Assembly: GCF_001598915.1 (NCBI RefSeq)
Contig: NZ_BDAP01000004.1
Location: 1 to 64,000 of the forward strand
Length of the DNA stretch: 64,000 bases
Direction of reading: 5' to 3'
Source of the DNA: Williamsia muralis NBRC 105860
GTDB taxonomy: Bacteria > Actinomycetota > Actinomycetes > Mycobacteriales > Mycobacteriaceae
Below the pieces are notes generated by a model that made no database searches, was not told where the DNA came from, and saw only the letters and a list, made by a program, of their open reading frames with translations. Every line of letters starts with the position of its first letter. Positions within the stretch are counted from its first letter, which is position 1. This document shows, one piece after another, positions 7,305 to 15,840 of the stretch. A program made the translations under genes and the position numbers.

Positions 7305-8417
7305 ATGCAGTCGATTCGTCGCGAACAGGTTCTTGCTGCCCGGTGGTTCGCTCAGCAACTCGAACGCCCTGAGGCAACCGGCGAGGACTGCGATCTGCTC
7401 GACTTCGGAGTGCAGGACACGGGACCCGACGGCGCCCCTTGGGCTTTGACGATCCGGGGGATGTCAGCGGCCGCGATGGATGGTCTCACCGTGGCCTGGA
7501 CGGTGCGTGGAGCGCCACACTATTACCGGCGGGCCGACCTCGGTGATGTCGCGGTGGCCGTCAGCCCCTACTCGTCACCCGATGCCGCCAAACGGATCTT
7601 CGACGCCAACAAGAAGTTCAAGGACGCAGGCGTCGACACCCTGGTGGCTCTGCGCGAGCTGGCCACCACGATGCGCGCCATCGTCACCGACACGATGGTG
7701 AAAGGCGAGATGTCGAGCCGGTTGACCACCGAGCTGCCCGAGCACCACCTACGGGACTGCAAACCGTGCGGTGCGGTGCACCCACATGAGCAGACGTTTC
7801 GCCTCGCGGCTCTGCAGGCCGGTCTCGAACTGGTCCCGAACACCAGCCCACCGGTGTTGCACAGGGTGAAAGGTCTGCGCCCCAACGAATTCCGTAGGCC
7901 TGACGCCTACGCGTCCCCACAATTCGACCTCATCCGCAACTATCTGCGGTTCTACGGTCCTTCCACGGCCCAAGAGGTGGCGGCGTTTGTGGACGCACCG
8001 GTGAAAGAGGTCAAGGCGCACTGGCCCGATGACGTTCTCGATGTCGACGTCGAAGGTCAGGGCAAATCGGCGTTGATCGAGGCGATCGACGTCCTGACCG
8101 ATCCCCCACAGCCGACGGCTGTCCGGCTCGCCGGACCGTATGACGCTCTACTGCAAGGACGCGACCGAGAGATGCTGGTCCCTGAGGTTGATCGCCGTAA
8201 AACCGTGTGGCCGGTCCTCGGTAGACCGGGAGTGATTTTTGCGGCAGCCGAACCGGTGGGCACCTGGCGTCCCGCCAAGGCGGGCAAGAAATTACGGATC
8301 AAGGTCGAGCCGTGGGTCCGTCACACCACGAAAGTGCAGAAGGCCATCGCTGTCGAGGCCGAGAGATTGGCGCGGTTTCGCGGCGTCGAACTCGCCGGCA
8401 TCGACACCGTGGAGTGA
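7305..8417 (+). CDS. winged-helix DNA-binding protein, AlkZ/YcaQ-like (HTH_42)
   Basis: The protein has 370 residues, starting at an ATG behind a strong GAGGAGG site. The C-terminal motif LAGPYDALLQGRDREMLVP and the preceding winged-helix repeats (NYLRFYGPSTAQEVAAFVDAPVKEVKAHW) match the HTH_42 superfamily. That superfamily includes DNA glycosylases AlkZ/YcaQ, which unhook interstrand crosslinks or azinomycin adducts. The glycosylase QxQ/QxD motif is not certain here, so activity is inferred only at family level. It lies close to the Ada-AlkA, Ogt and RmuC genes on the same strand, which supports a role in DNA damage handling. It is convergent with the small gene at 8422. Confidence 0.8.
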   Translation: MQSIRREQVLAARWFAQQLERPEATGEDCDLLDFGVQDTGPDGAPWALTIRGMSAAAMDGLTVAWTVRGAPHYYRRADLGDVAVAVSPYSSPDAAKRIFDANKKFKDAGVDTLVALRELATTMRAIVTDTMVKGEMSSRLTTELPEHHLRDCKPCGAVHPHEQTFRLAALQAGLELVPNTSPPVLHRVKGLRPNEFRRPDAYASPQFDLIRNYLRFYGPSTAQEVAAFVDAPVKEVKAHWPDDVLDVDVEGQGKSALIEAIDVLTDPPQPTAVRLAGPYDALLQGRDREMLVPEVDRRKTVWPVLGRPGVIFAAAEPVGTWRPAKAGKKLRIKVEPWVRHTTKVQKAIAVEAERLARFRGVELAGIDTVE

Positions 8418-8421
8418 TGCC

Positions 8422-8676
8422 CTAGGCGCGTCGACGCTGCAGCCAGCGGAACATCCCGCCGACCGCGTCGAGGTCTTGCTGCACCGGATCCACGTCTTTC
8501 GGCTGCGGCAGATCCGTACCCGCGGCGGGCCGGACCGACCCGGCAGAAGCGTTCTTCTCGGCCTCGATCGCCGACCGCACCGACTGTTCGCCGTAGAGAC
8601 CCATCATGATCTCGACACCCCAGCCGGGAAACTGCGACAACGGCGCCTCTTTGCGTCCCCATCGTGTTACGTACAT
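8422..8676 (-). CDS. small conserved hypothetical protein
   Basis: The product has 84 residues from an ATG at 8676 with a weak purine-rich site (AGAGTGGA) upstream. The N-terminus MYVTRWGRKEAPLSQFPGWGVEIMMG is followed by a charged helix, an Ala/Pro linker and a basic C-terminus ending WLQRRRA. It has no signal peptide or transmembrane segment. I recognise no domain. It ends 4 bp from the stop of the convergent AlkZ-like gene and is divergent from the Ada-AlkA gene. The longer open frame to 8901 overlaps the start of that gene and is not needed. Confidence 0.6.
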   Translation of the reverse strand: MYVTRWGRKEAPLSQFPGWGVEIMMGLYGEQSVRSAIEAEKNASAGSVRPAAGTDLPQPKDVDPVQQDLDAVGGMFRWLQRRRA

Positions 8677-8893
8677 ATTTCCACTCTGGCACGGGTTGGA
8701 CGTTTTGTCCGCCTTTTCCTGCGCAAAGAGCCTGAAAGTCGGCAGTTTCAGGCTAACCGCCACAGCTTCCACGTGATCTGGGACACAGCGTCTCACGCGG
8801 GCCGCCGGGCTCGCGTGAGCGGCCCAGAACCCCCGTGACGGCCGCGTCCGATTCCCGCTAGTAAGAGTGCCGGAATACTGCCAGAGTGGTGCC

Positions 8894-10411
8894 ATGCCCA
8901 CTACCGCGATCAGTGCGAGCCAACTCGACTTCGACCGTTGCTTCCGCGCGCTACAGGCACGCGACGCCCGGTTCGACGGTCAGTTCTTCGTGGCGGTGCG
9001 CACCACCGGCATCTATTGCCGGCCATCGTGCCCGGCCATCACGCCCAAGCCCGGCAATGTCTCGTTTGTCCTGACCGCCGCGGCCGCCCAGCAGAACGGC
9101 TATCGCGCCTGCCGTCGCTGCCTCCCCGATGCCGTCCCGGGTTCGCCGCGCTGGAACATCAACTCCGACCTTGCCTCGCGTGCCATGCGACTGATCGAGG
9201 ACGGCATCGTGGACAGGGGCGGGGTGAACGGCCTGGCCCAGCACCTCGGGTACTCCCCACGCCAACTCGGGCGGGTTCTCGGTGAACAGATCGGCGCCGG
9301 ACCACTCGCCCTGGCCAGGGCCTACCGGGCCACCACCGCGCGGATGCTCATTCAATGCACCACGATGCCGATGTCGGACATCGCTTTCGCCGCCGGCTTC
9401 GCCAGCATCCGGCAGTTCAACGACACGGTGCGCGAGGTGTTCGCCCAGACGCCCACCGCTCTGCGTGCCAAAGGTGCCACCAACGCACCAGGTGCCACCG
9501 GCAGTGCCGTCACACTCAAACTCGCTGTCCGCCAGCCGTTCACACCACCCTGGTTGCGGTGGTTCCTGTCCGGACACGCCGTGGCGGGTGTGGAGAGCTG
9601 GGATGGCCGTATCTACCGGCGTTCGATGTCGTTGCCGCACGGGCCGGTGATCGTCGGCCTGGAGATACTGTCCGACCATGTCCGCGCCGACCTCCGGTTG
9701 CACGACATGCGCGACCTGGGAGTGGCGGTGCACCGCGTCCGGCAGTTGCTGGATCTGGACGCCGACGTGGCCGCAGCCAACGAGGTCCTCGCAGCAGATC
9801 CTGCTCTCGCACCCCTGATCGTCGAACGCCCGGGCATACGAGCCCCCGGATGTACCGACGCCTTCGAAGTTCTCCTTCGTACGATGATCGGCCAGCAGAT
9901 CTCCTTACCTGCCGCACGGACCCACGCCGCCAAACTGGTTGCGGCCCTGGGGGAACCTCTGGCCGAGCCGGACGGCGACATCACCCACCTCTTCCCCACG
10001 GCCGACGCGGTGGCCGAGCGAGGGACGCAGGTGCTCACCGGGCCGGCCGCCCGCACCTCGGCCATCGTCGACGTGAGCCGAGCCGTAGCCGACGGCCACC
10101 TCACCATCCATCCCGGGATGCCGGCAGCAGAGGTGCGTACCCAGCTGCTCGCCCAGCGCGGAATCGGTTCGTGGACCGCAGACTACGTGACGATGCGACT
10201 GCTCAACAATCCCGATGTGTTGCTCAGTACCGACCTGGTGCTCAAACGCTCGGCTCAGGACCTGGGGATCGACCTCGGCGCCACCGGGCACTGGTCGCCG
10301 TGGCGCTCGTACGCATCGATGCACCTGTGGGCCCATGCTCTCGCGCGAACGGTTCCGATGCTGGCGCCCACACCCACCTCCATCCCTGCACCCACAAGAG
10401 AGAAGATCTGA
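8894..10411 (+). CDS. Ada regulatory domain / AlkA DNA-3-methyladenine glycosylase II fusion
   Basis: The fused alkylation-repair protein has 505 residues. At the N-terminus is the Ada zinc domain with Cys42, Cys46, Cys73 and Cys76 (YCRPSC and CRRC), which accepts methyl groups from phosphotriesters and turns the protein into an activator. An AraC-type helix-turn-helix follows at about residues 95-185 (FAAGFASIRQFNDTVREVF). The C-terminal half is an AlkA-type HhH glycosylase with IGSWTADYVTMR and catalytic Asp447 in LLSTDLVLK. The O6-methyltransferase domain of E. coli Ada is absent, but ogt follows with a 1-bp overlap (TGATG). GTG at 8867 is an alternative start. Autoregulation of the operon by methylated Ada is expected from family knowledge. 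Confidence 0.95.
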   Translation: MPTTAISASQLDFDRCFRALQARDARFDGQFFVAVRTTGIYCRPSCPAITPKPGNVSFVLTAAAAQQNGYRACRRCLPDAVPGSPRWNINSDLASRAMRLIEDGIVDRGGVNGLAQHLGYSPRQLGRVLGEQIGAGPLALARAYRATTARMLIQCTTMPMSDIAFAAGFASIRQFNDTVREVFAQTPTALRAKGATNAPGATGSAVTLKLAVRQPFTPPWLRWFLSGHAVAGVESWDGRIYRRSMSLPHGPVIVGLEILSDHVRADLRLHDMRDLGVAVHRVRQLLDLDADVAAANEVLAADPALAPLIVERPGIRAPGCTDAFEVLLRTMIGQQISLPAARTHAAKLVAALGEPLAEPDGDITHLFPTADAVAERGTQVLTGPAARTSAIVDVSRAVADGHLTIHPGMPAAEVRTQLLAQRGIGSWTADYVTMRLLNNPDVLLSTDLVLKRSAQDLGIDLGATGHWSPWRSYASMHLWAHALARTVPMLAPTPTSIPAPTREKI

Positions 10412-10914
10412 TGAGTACAGCTGCCTGGTCCACCATCTCGACACCCACCGGACCGTTCACCATGATCGTCGACAGCGACGGTCAGGTGCTCGCCTCCGGA
10501 TGGTCCGACGATCCCGAATACCTCAAAGCCCTTGTACACAAGTCGATCCGCCCGCTGACATTGGTGGACAAGCCCGATCTGGGTGAGGTCACCACTGCCG
10601 CGAAGACCTACCACCAAGGCGACCTGACGGCCATCGACAACATCCCTGTCCGGCAACGATCGGGTGAGTTCCTCGAACATGCCTGGGACGTGCTGCGAGA
10701 AGTCCCCGCCGGGGCTCCGGTCAGCTACACGGAGTACGCGGCCCGCAGCGGCAGGCCCGCCGCGATCCGCGCTGCTGCGAGCGCATGTGCCCGCAACGCC
10801 GCGGCCCTGTTCGTCCCTTGTCATCGAGTGCTGCGTACCGACAAGACCCTCGGGGGTTTCCGGTACGGCCTCGACGTCAAACGATGGCTGATCGCCCACG
10901 AAGAACGGGCCTGA
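10411..10914 (+). CDS. ogt: methylated-DNA--[protein]-cysteine S-methyltransferase
   Basis: This suicide enzyme of 167 residues transfers the methyl group from O6-methylguanine (and O4-methylthymine) to its own cysteine. The acceptor Cys137 lies in VPCHRVLRTDKTLGGFRYGLDVK, the family signature, and the wing/recognition region is YTEYAARSGRPAAIRAAASACARN. The normally variable N-terminal domain is present. The ATG shares its A with the TGA of the Ada-AlkA gene, so the two are co-translated and probably induced together by alkylation damage. The enzyme acts in the cytoplasm on DNA and replaces the methyltransferase domain missing from the upstream fusion. Confidence 0.95.
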   Translation: MSTAAWSTISTPTGPFTMIVDSDGQVLASGWSDDPEYLKALVHKSIRPLTLVDKPDLGEVTTAAKTYHQGDLTAIDNIPVRQRSGEFLEHAWDVLREVPAGAPVSYTEYAARSGRPAAIRAAASACARNAAALFVPCHRVLRTDKTLGGFRYGLDVKRWLIAHEERA

Positions 10915-10965
10915 GACCACCGCGCCTCCCCGACGATGTCCGACCCCTGATGCACCATCAACACC

Positions 10966-12117
10966 ATGGGTACCACCGCAGTTCTACTGCTCGTCCTCGG
11001 GCTGGTGATCGGATTCGCGCTCGGATGGTTTGTGCACGCCGGCCGATCCAACACCGAAGTGGCTGTCGCGCGGGCGGAGGCCGAAGCCGCGCATGCCAAT
11101 CACGATCTACTGGTCCGATCGTTGTCGGCAGCCAGCGAGGATGCCGCCCGCCGCCAGTCCGGGGCGATCGGACAGCAGGTCTCGCACATCGTCGGCCCGC
11201 TGCGTGACACGCTCGACTCGCTTGCGGGCGAACTGCGCCGTACCGAACGCAACCGCATCGCGGCCTATGCGGGCCTTTCCGAGCAGGTCACCGGAATGCG
11301 CCAGACCACAGCACATCTGGGGTCGCAGGCCGAACAATTGGCCGGAGCGCTGCGTTCCCCACAAGCCCGCGGAAGGTGGGGCGAACTGCACCTCGAGCGC
11401 GTGATCGAGGCGGCGGGTCTGCAGCGGCACTGCGACTTCACGACGCAGGCCGCCGGGACCACAAACGACTCGAGCCGCGTCCGGCCCGACCTCGTGGTGC
11501 ACCTTCCCGGAGGCAAAGACATCGTCATCGATGCCAAGGTGCCGTTGTCGGCATATCTGGAAGCCGCTGAGAGCACCGACCCGACCGCACGCGCGCAGGG
11601 TTACCGCGCACACGCCCGCGCCCTGCGCGCTCACGTGCAGCAGCTGTCGTCGAAGTCCTATTGGGAATCTGTCGGCAACTCACCCGAGTTCGTGGTGCTG
11701 TTCGTCCCGGGTGAGGCCATCTTGGAGATGGCGTGCCGCGCCGACCCAGACCTCCTCGACTTCGGATTCGACCAGAACGTCGTGATCGCCACCCCCACCA
11801 ATCTGGTGGCCCTGCTCCGGACGATCGCGCTGGGCTGGCGTCAGGAAGCTCTGACCCGAGATGCCCAGCAGATCCACCATCTCGGCAAAGAGTTGTATCA
11901 ACGCATCGGGATGGTCACCCGCCACCTGGACAAGCTCGGGGGTTCGCTGTCCAAGGCCGTGGACTCCTACAACGGTGCGATCGGCACCATCGATTCACGG
12001 ATCACCGTCACCGCTCGCAAATTGTCCGAACTCGACGCATTCGCCGACCTCGACGACCTCGCCCCGCCGGTTCCGATCGACTCCCAGCCCAGACGCACCG
12101 GTGCCGGCCTCGTCTGA
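10966..12117 (+). CDS. rmuC: DNA recombination protein RmuC
   Basis: This RmuC-family protein has 383 residues. It has one N-terminal membrane anchor (TAVLLLVLGLVIGFALGWFVHAG), a coiled-coil helix, and then the RmuC nuclease-like core with GRWGELHLERVIEAAGL, VIDAKVPLSAYLEA and WESVGNSPEFVVLFVPGEAI. RmuC was found in E. coli as a factor limiting short inverted-repeat rearrangements and is predicted to be an endonuclease-fold protein. It follows ogt by 51 bp on the same strand and may be read through from that operon. The C-terminal tail is Pro- and Arg-rich and probably disordered. Confidence 0.93.
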   Translation: MGTTAVLLLVLGLVIGFALGWFVHAGRSNTEVAVARAEAEAAHANHDLLVRSLSAASEDAARRQSGAIGQQVSHIVGPLRDTLDSLAGELRRTERNRIAAYAGLSEQVTGMRQTTAHLGSQAEQLAGALRSPQARGRWGELHLERVIEAAGLQRHCDFTTQAAGTTNDSSRVRPDLVVHLPGGKDIVIDAKVPLSAYLEAAESTDPTARAQGYRAHARALRAHVQQLSSKSYWESVGNSPEFVVLFVPGEAILEMACRADPDLLDFGFDQNVVIATPTNLVALLRTIALGWRQEALTRDAQQIHHLGKELYQRIGMVTRHLDKLGGSLSKAVDSYNGAIGTIDSRITVTARKLSELDAFADLDDLAPPVPIDSQPRRTGAGLV

Positions 12118-12257
12118 CGTGCACCGACGGGCCCTCTTGGAATGGACAACACGACTTGGAAGTCCCGGTCGCGTGGCTTCCTAGTCATCTTCAAGCCCAG
12201 TCCAAGCGGCAGGCGACACAGTGATTCCAGTTCCCTTCAAAACCTGGAGTCAGCCAC

Positions 12258-12746
12258 ATGTATGTCAGCCGCGTTCCTCAGACACCGTCATCCGGAACTC
12301 TTCGCAGCGCCGGCGTGGTCAGTGGCTGGCTCCTCACCACCGCAGCCGTGGGAGCATTCGCATTCGCAGTCGGAGACAACGCCGACCGCGAGCTGGCCGG
12401 CCAGGTGATCACACCTGCGGCCACCGTGGCTGTAGAAACTGCGAACACCGGCTCCCTCGGGGGTGTCCTCACACACGCGAAGGTCACCGCGGCCGTCGTG
12501 AACGCGACTCGGACCACCGGGCAACAGCCGGGCTGCAGCAGAGTCGGATCGGCCGACCACGTGCGTAGCCTGCTGATTCGGGAACGAGCCGTCCAGTCAT
12601 CCAACCGGCGCGGACCACGGACGCTGGCGCGGGCGGCGGACTTCACGTGCCCGAATGCCATCACCGCCACGTTCACGGGAACCCGCGTGGGAAGCGTTCC
12701 CGGGTCGGGTCTGCCGGGCCGGGCCTCGCTCGACGGCCCCCGTTAG
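12258..12746 (+). CDS. hypothetical membrane or exported protein
   Basis: An open frame of 162 residues starts at an ATG with a CTGGAGT site about 9 bases upstream. One hydrophobic segment near the N-terminus (VVSGWLLTTAAVGAFAFAVG) could be a signal anchor. The rest is Thr/Val-rich with two Cys (QPGCSRV, FTCPNAI). I recognise no family. It lies between rmuC and the DUF6542-type gene on the same strand. The C-terminal part is compositionally weak (GSVPGSGLPGRASLDGPR), so the gene could be shorter or decayed. Confidence 0.45.
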   Translation: MYVSRVPQTPSSGTLRSAGVVSGWLLTTAAVGAFAFAVGDNADRELAGQVITPAATVAVETANTGSLGGVLTHAKVTAAVVNATRTTGQQPGCSRVGSADHVRSLLIRERAVQSSNRRGPRTLARAADFTCPNAITATFTGTRVGSVPGSGLPGRASLDGPR

Positions 12747-12817
12747 CGATACTCGCCACAGTTCGATCCAACGGGTTCGTTACCGGGTTTCTCAGGGTTT
12801 ACCGGTACGGTCGACAT

Positions 12818-13636
12818 GTGATTTCTGGCCCGCGCTCTCGCTCGGGGGTTCCCCTCGATGAGCAATCCGCACTTCCCACCGCACCCGGGGTTCCGTGGTG
12901 GGGCGCGGTGTTGCTCGCCGGTGGCCTGACGGTGTTGGGTGCGGTCCTCGCGCTCGCCGGTGACGAAACCAGTCTTGGGTTCGGATTCCGGGCCCTCTAC
13001 GTGATCGGCTGCATCGCCGCGGTACTCGCGGTACGTCGCCGCGCGCTGTTCACCGCCGTCACACAACCTCCGCTCATCCTGTTCGGCGTCGCGGTGGTGA
13101 CCCTCTACTTCCTGGTGTCGGACAGTGACTCCGGCGTGAAGCGGCTGATCTTCAACGTGGCCCTTCCGGTTGCCAAGCTCTTTCCTCTGATGGGCTGGAC
13201 CTTTGCCGCGGTGCTCGCGATCGCGGCGGCCCGGGTATGGCTGACCCATCCCAAGAAGACAGTGGTCCTCACCAAGAGCGATCGTCGCCCGGCCACGGGA
13301 CGACGCCCTGCCGCATCCGCGGACACTCCGACGCGAACCCGTGCGAGCCGGTCCGACGAACGGACGCCACCCGCAGCCACCACCTCGCGGTCGCGAAGTG
13401 GCCAAGCGCCTCGCGCCGGCACCGCCCGATCCACCGAGCCGCGCGACCGCGCTGCCAACCGGGCATCGGATCCGGCCGCGGCCCCCCGCCGCCGCCGGGC
13501 CGTCCCGGAAGCCCCCGAGCCGCGTCGCCGGCGTGCATCGTCGTATGACGACCCACCGCCGCCGGGCGCACGGGCCTACCGGGCACCCGATGATCTGACC
13601 AACGCCCCCCGGCTCCGGTACCGCGAACCCAGCTGA
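12818..13636 (+). CDS. DUF6542-type membrane protein with basic disordered tail
   Basis: The product has about 272 residues from a GTG at 12818. Four hydrophobic segments occupy roughly residues 27-140 (VPWWGAVLLAGGLTVLGAVLALAG, ALYVIGCIAAVLAV, LILFGVAVVTLYFLV, WTFAAVLAIAAARVWL). The remaining half is low-complexity, rich in Arg, Pro, Ala and Thr. This matches the DUF6542 membrane proteins that sit near ychF and isoprenoid genes in Mycobacteriales; here ychF is about 7 kb upstream. Function is unknown. The extended basic tail could contact nucleic acid or the envelope, but that is speculation. Confidence 0.75.
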   Translation: MISGPRSRSGVPLDEQSALPTAPGVPWWGAVLLAGGLTVLGAVLALAGDETSLGFGFRALYVIGCIAAVLAVRRRALFTAVTQPPLILFGVAVVTLYFLVSDSDSGVKRLIFNVALPVAKLFPLMGWTFAAVLAIAAARVWLTHPKKTVVLTKSDRRPATGRRPAASADTPTRTRASRSDERTPPAATTSRSRSGQAPRAGTARSTEPRDRAANRASDPAAAPRRRRAVPEAPEPRRRRASSYDDPPPPGARAYRAPDDLTNAPRLRYREPS

Positions 13637-13645
13637 GTCCTCCGA

Positions 13646-14206
13646 TCAGCACGCGACCGCGACGTGGGTTCTGAGCCAGTCGCCGAGGAGTCCTGCCACC
13701 GCATCCACCCTGGCGGGCCAGTCCATGGCCTGCGCATCTGCCTCGTCGCTGACGACCTTGACCAGGCGGCAGAGCGCCCCGAACTCTCCAGCAGCCCGGG
13801 CGATCGCGAAACCCTCCATGTCGACCAGCGCCGCCCGATGCGCCAGCGCATCGCGGTGAGCAGGGTCGGCCACAAAGGTGTCTCCGGTGGCCAGTTCGCT
13901 GCCGTCCCCGTCAGGCAGTTCGATCCGGTCCACCACCGGGTATCCCATCGCGGTGAGAGCGGCGCTGCTGATGTCGTGCTGATGCACCACCGATGGCACG
14001 TACAGGCCGGCCATCGAAGGCCGGAGAGCTCCGGCAGTGCCCACGTTGATCACGGTCACCGACGCGGGGTCGGGATGGGCCGCCAACGACCGGGTCACCG
14101 CGATCGAAGCAGCGACCTTGCCGATCCCACAGATGAGCAACGGCAGTTCGGCAGGTACGTGAGCCGCCTCTGATCGGGTGGCCGACACCACCAGGATGTT
14201 GCTCAA
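13646..14206 (-). CDS. nucleosidase (MTA/SAH or futalosine hydrolase-like)
   Basis: This phosphorylase-superfamily nucleosidase has 186 residues. The glycine-rich beta strand LPLLICGIGKVAASIAVTRSL, the region VINVGTAGALRPSMAGLYVPSVVHQHD, and the signature VDMEGFAIARAAGEF with VKVVSDEAD (catalytic Asp) are typical of MTA/SAH nucleosidase folds. The exact substrate, whether methylthioadenosine, S-adenosylhomocysteine or another nucleoside, cannot be fixed from sequence. The start is a TTG at 14206 that overlaps the stop of the upstream kinase-like gene (TTGA), so the pair is translationally coupled. The longer upstream frame lies entirely inside that gene and is rejected. Confidence 0.82.
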   Translation of the reverse strand: MSNILVVSATRSEAAHVPAELPLLICGIGKVAASIAVTRSLAAHPDPASVTVINVGTAGALRPSMAGLYVPSVVHQHDISSAALTAMGYPVVDRIELPDGDGSELATGDTFVADPAHRDALAHRAALVDMEGFAIARAAGEFGALCRLVKVVSDEADAQAMDWPARVDAVAGLLGDWLRTHVAVAC

Positions 14207-14970
14207 CGCGCCAGCTCCAGCGTGCGGCGGGCAGCCCGGCCCAGTTCGACCCCGTAATGCGGACCGTGGCCGGCCGCGTGCACAGCCAGCGGATGCAACT
14301 GATGCAACGCAATCCGCTCGCGCCAACCGGATTCCAGCGGGTGGGTGTCCTGGTACCCCTCGATGACCGACCCCAGTTCCGGGCAGCCGAACAACGCCAG
14401 CATCGCCAGATCTGTCTCACGGTGACCCCCGTGCGCGGCAGGATCGATCATCACCACCCCTTTCGATGTCCACATCACGTTCCCGTTCCACAGATCACCA
14501 TGGATTCGTGCCGGGCGCTCACCGTCGTCGAACGCCCCCGTGGCGATCAACTCACACGCCGCCCTGGTGTCCGACTCGTCGGCCGCACCAAGGTTTCCCG
14601 CAGACACCGCATCGTCGAGAAATGGGAGTACTCGCTGGCGGGCGTAGAAGTCGCCCCACGTGGCGGTCGGGTCTGACGGCATCGGACGCCGGCCGATGAA
14701 CATCTGCCCGTCGAAATCAGGTGGCCCGCTCCCGAACTGGTCGGCCCCCGCATCATGCATCCTCGCCAGAGCGGACCCGAAGTCGCGTGCGGCGGCCTTG
14801 CCGGGCGCCGATGTCACCACCCTGGCCAAGGTGATGTGATCGGCTCCCACATCCAACACTCGCACGACAGGAGCTCCGGCGGCGGCGAGCCACCGGAGAC
14901 CAGCCGCCTCGGCCATGAAGAAATCGGGATGCACTCCGGGCTGATGCTTGCGGTACTCGTCTGCGCTCAC
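14203..14970 (-). CDS. fructosamine kinase family protein
   Basis: This APH-fold small-molecule kinase has 255 residues. The catalytic loop [14 protein letters not shown] and the metal-binding loop [18 protein letters not shown] are clear, and [25 protein letters not shown] covers the nucleotide-lobe helix and strand. Family members phosphorylate fructosamines or ribulosamines on glycated amino groups so that the sugar is released, a protein-repair reaction. The actual substrate here is inferred. I chose the GTG at 14970; an ATG at 15009 would leave only a few bases to the divergent nadE start. Its stop overlaps the TTG of the nucleosidase gene. Confidence 0.87.
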   Translation of the reverse strand: MSADEYRKHQPGVHPDFFMAEAAGLRWLAAAGAPVVRVLDVGADHITLARVVTSAPGKAAARDFGSALARMHDAGADQFGSGPPDFDGQMFIGRRPMPSDPTATWGDFYARQRVLPFLDDAVSAGNLGAADESDTRAACELIATGAFDDGERPARIHGDLWNGNVMWTSKGVVMIDPAAHGGHRETDLAMLALFGCPELGSVIEGYQDTHPLESGWRERIALHQLHPLAVHAAGHGPHYGVELGRAARRTLELAR

Positions 14971-15015
14971 CCGTCCAGCGTGCCGGATCACCGTAGGGCG
15001 CACTACCATCGCCTC

Positions 15016-15840
15016 ATGACCAGCCTGCAGAAGCGCATCATCACCGAGCTCGAGGTGTCGGACACCATCGACCCCGGAGCAGAAGTGGAACGGCGAGTGG
15101 CCTTTCTCAAGCAGTACCTGAAGGCTGCCGGCTCGGCAGGATTCATCCTCGGAATCAGCGGCGGTCAGGACTCCTGCCTCACCGGCAAACTGTGCCAGCT
15201 GGCAGTCGAGGGCCTGCGATCAGAAGGAACCGAAGCCACCTTCGTCGCGGTACGGCTTCCTTACGGCGAACAAGCCGATGAAGACGACGCCCAGATCGCA
15301 CTGACGTTCATCGCGCCCGACCGGTCGGTGGTGTGCAACGTCAAACCAGGATCAGACGCCACTGCCGAGGAAGTCGTCCAGACGATCGGCGAACCGCTCG
15401 AAGACCTGGTGCGCGGCAACATCAAGGCCCGCGAGCGGATGGTGCTGCAGTACGCCATCGCCGCCCACGACAACCTCCTGGTCGTCGGCACCGATCACGC
15501 GGCGGAGGCCGTCACCGGATTCTTCACCAAGTACGGCGACGGGGGCGTGGACATCACTCCCCTCACCGGATTGACCAAACGACAAGGGGCACAGATCCTC
15601 CGGCATCTCGGCGCACCCGACTCGGTGACCTCGAAGGTTCCCACCGCCGACCTGGAAGATGATCGGCCTGCGCTGCCGGACGAAGAGGTGCTGGGTGTCA
15701 CCTACAGCCAGATCGACGACTACCTCGAGGGCCACGAGGTGGACGGTCAGGTGGCCGAGCGGATCGAATCACTGTTTCTGCGCACCCGGCACAAGCGAAC
15801 GGTACCGGTCAGCCCTTTTGACGACTGGTGGACGAGCTAG
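15016..15840 (+). CDS. nadE: ammonia-dependent NAD(+) synthetase
   Basis: This enzyme of 274 residues catalyses the final step of NAD biosynthesis, amidation of deamido-NAD with ammonia and ATP. The N-type ATP pyrophosphatase P-loop SGGQDS is at residues 48-53. [37 protein letters not shown] and the C-terminal [14 protein letters not shown] complete the family pattern. No glutaminase domain is present, unlike the long NadE of M. tuberculosis, so it relates to the short E. coli or Bacillus type. Its last 32 bases overlap the convergent SDR gene. It is divergent from the fructosamine-kinase-like gene. Confidence 0.95.
   Translation: MTSLQKRIITELEVSDTIDPGAEVERRVAFLKQYLKAAGSAGFILGISGGQDSCLTGKLCQLAVEGLRSEGTEATFVAVRLPYGEQADEDDAQIALTFIAPDRSVVCNVKPGSDATAEEVVQTIGEPLEDLVRGNIKARERMVLQYAIAAHDNLLVVGTDHAAEAVTGFFTKYGDGGVDITPLTGLTKRQGAQILRHLGAPDSVTSKVPTADLEDDRPALPDEEVLGVTYSQIDDYLEGHEVDGQVAERIESLFLRTRHKRTVPVSPFDDWWTS

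Noticed and set aside
6026-7449. Long open frames on both strands over the AI-2E permease (6026-7081 minus and 6196-7449 plus)
   Set aside because: Composition is His/Arg/Gly-rich as expected for shadow frames in high-GC DNA; the permease has clear TM segments and family motifs.
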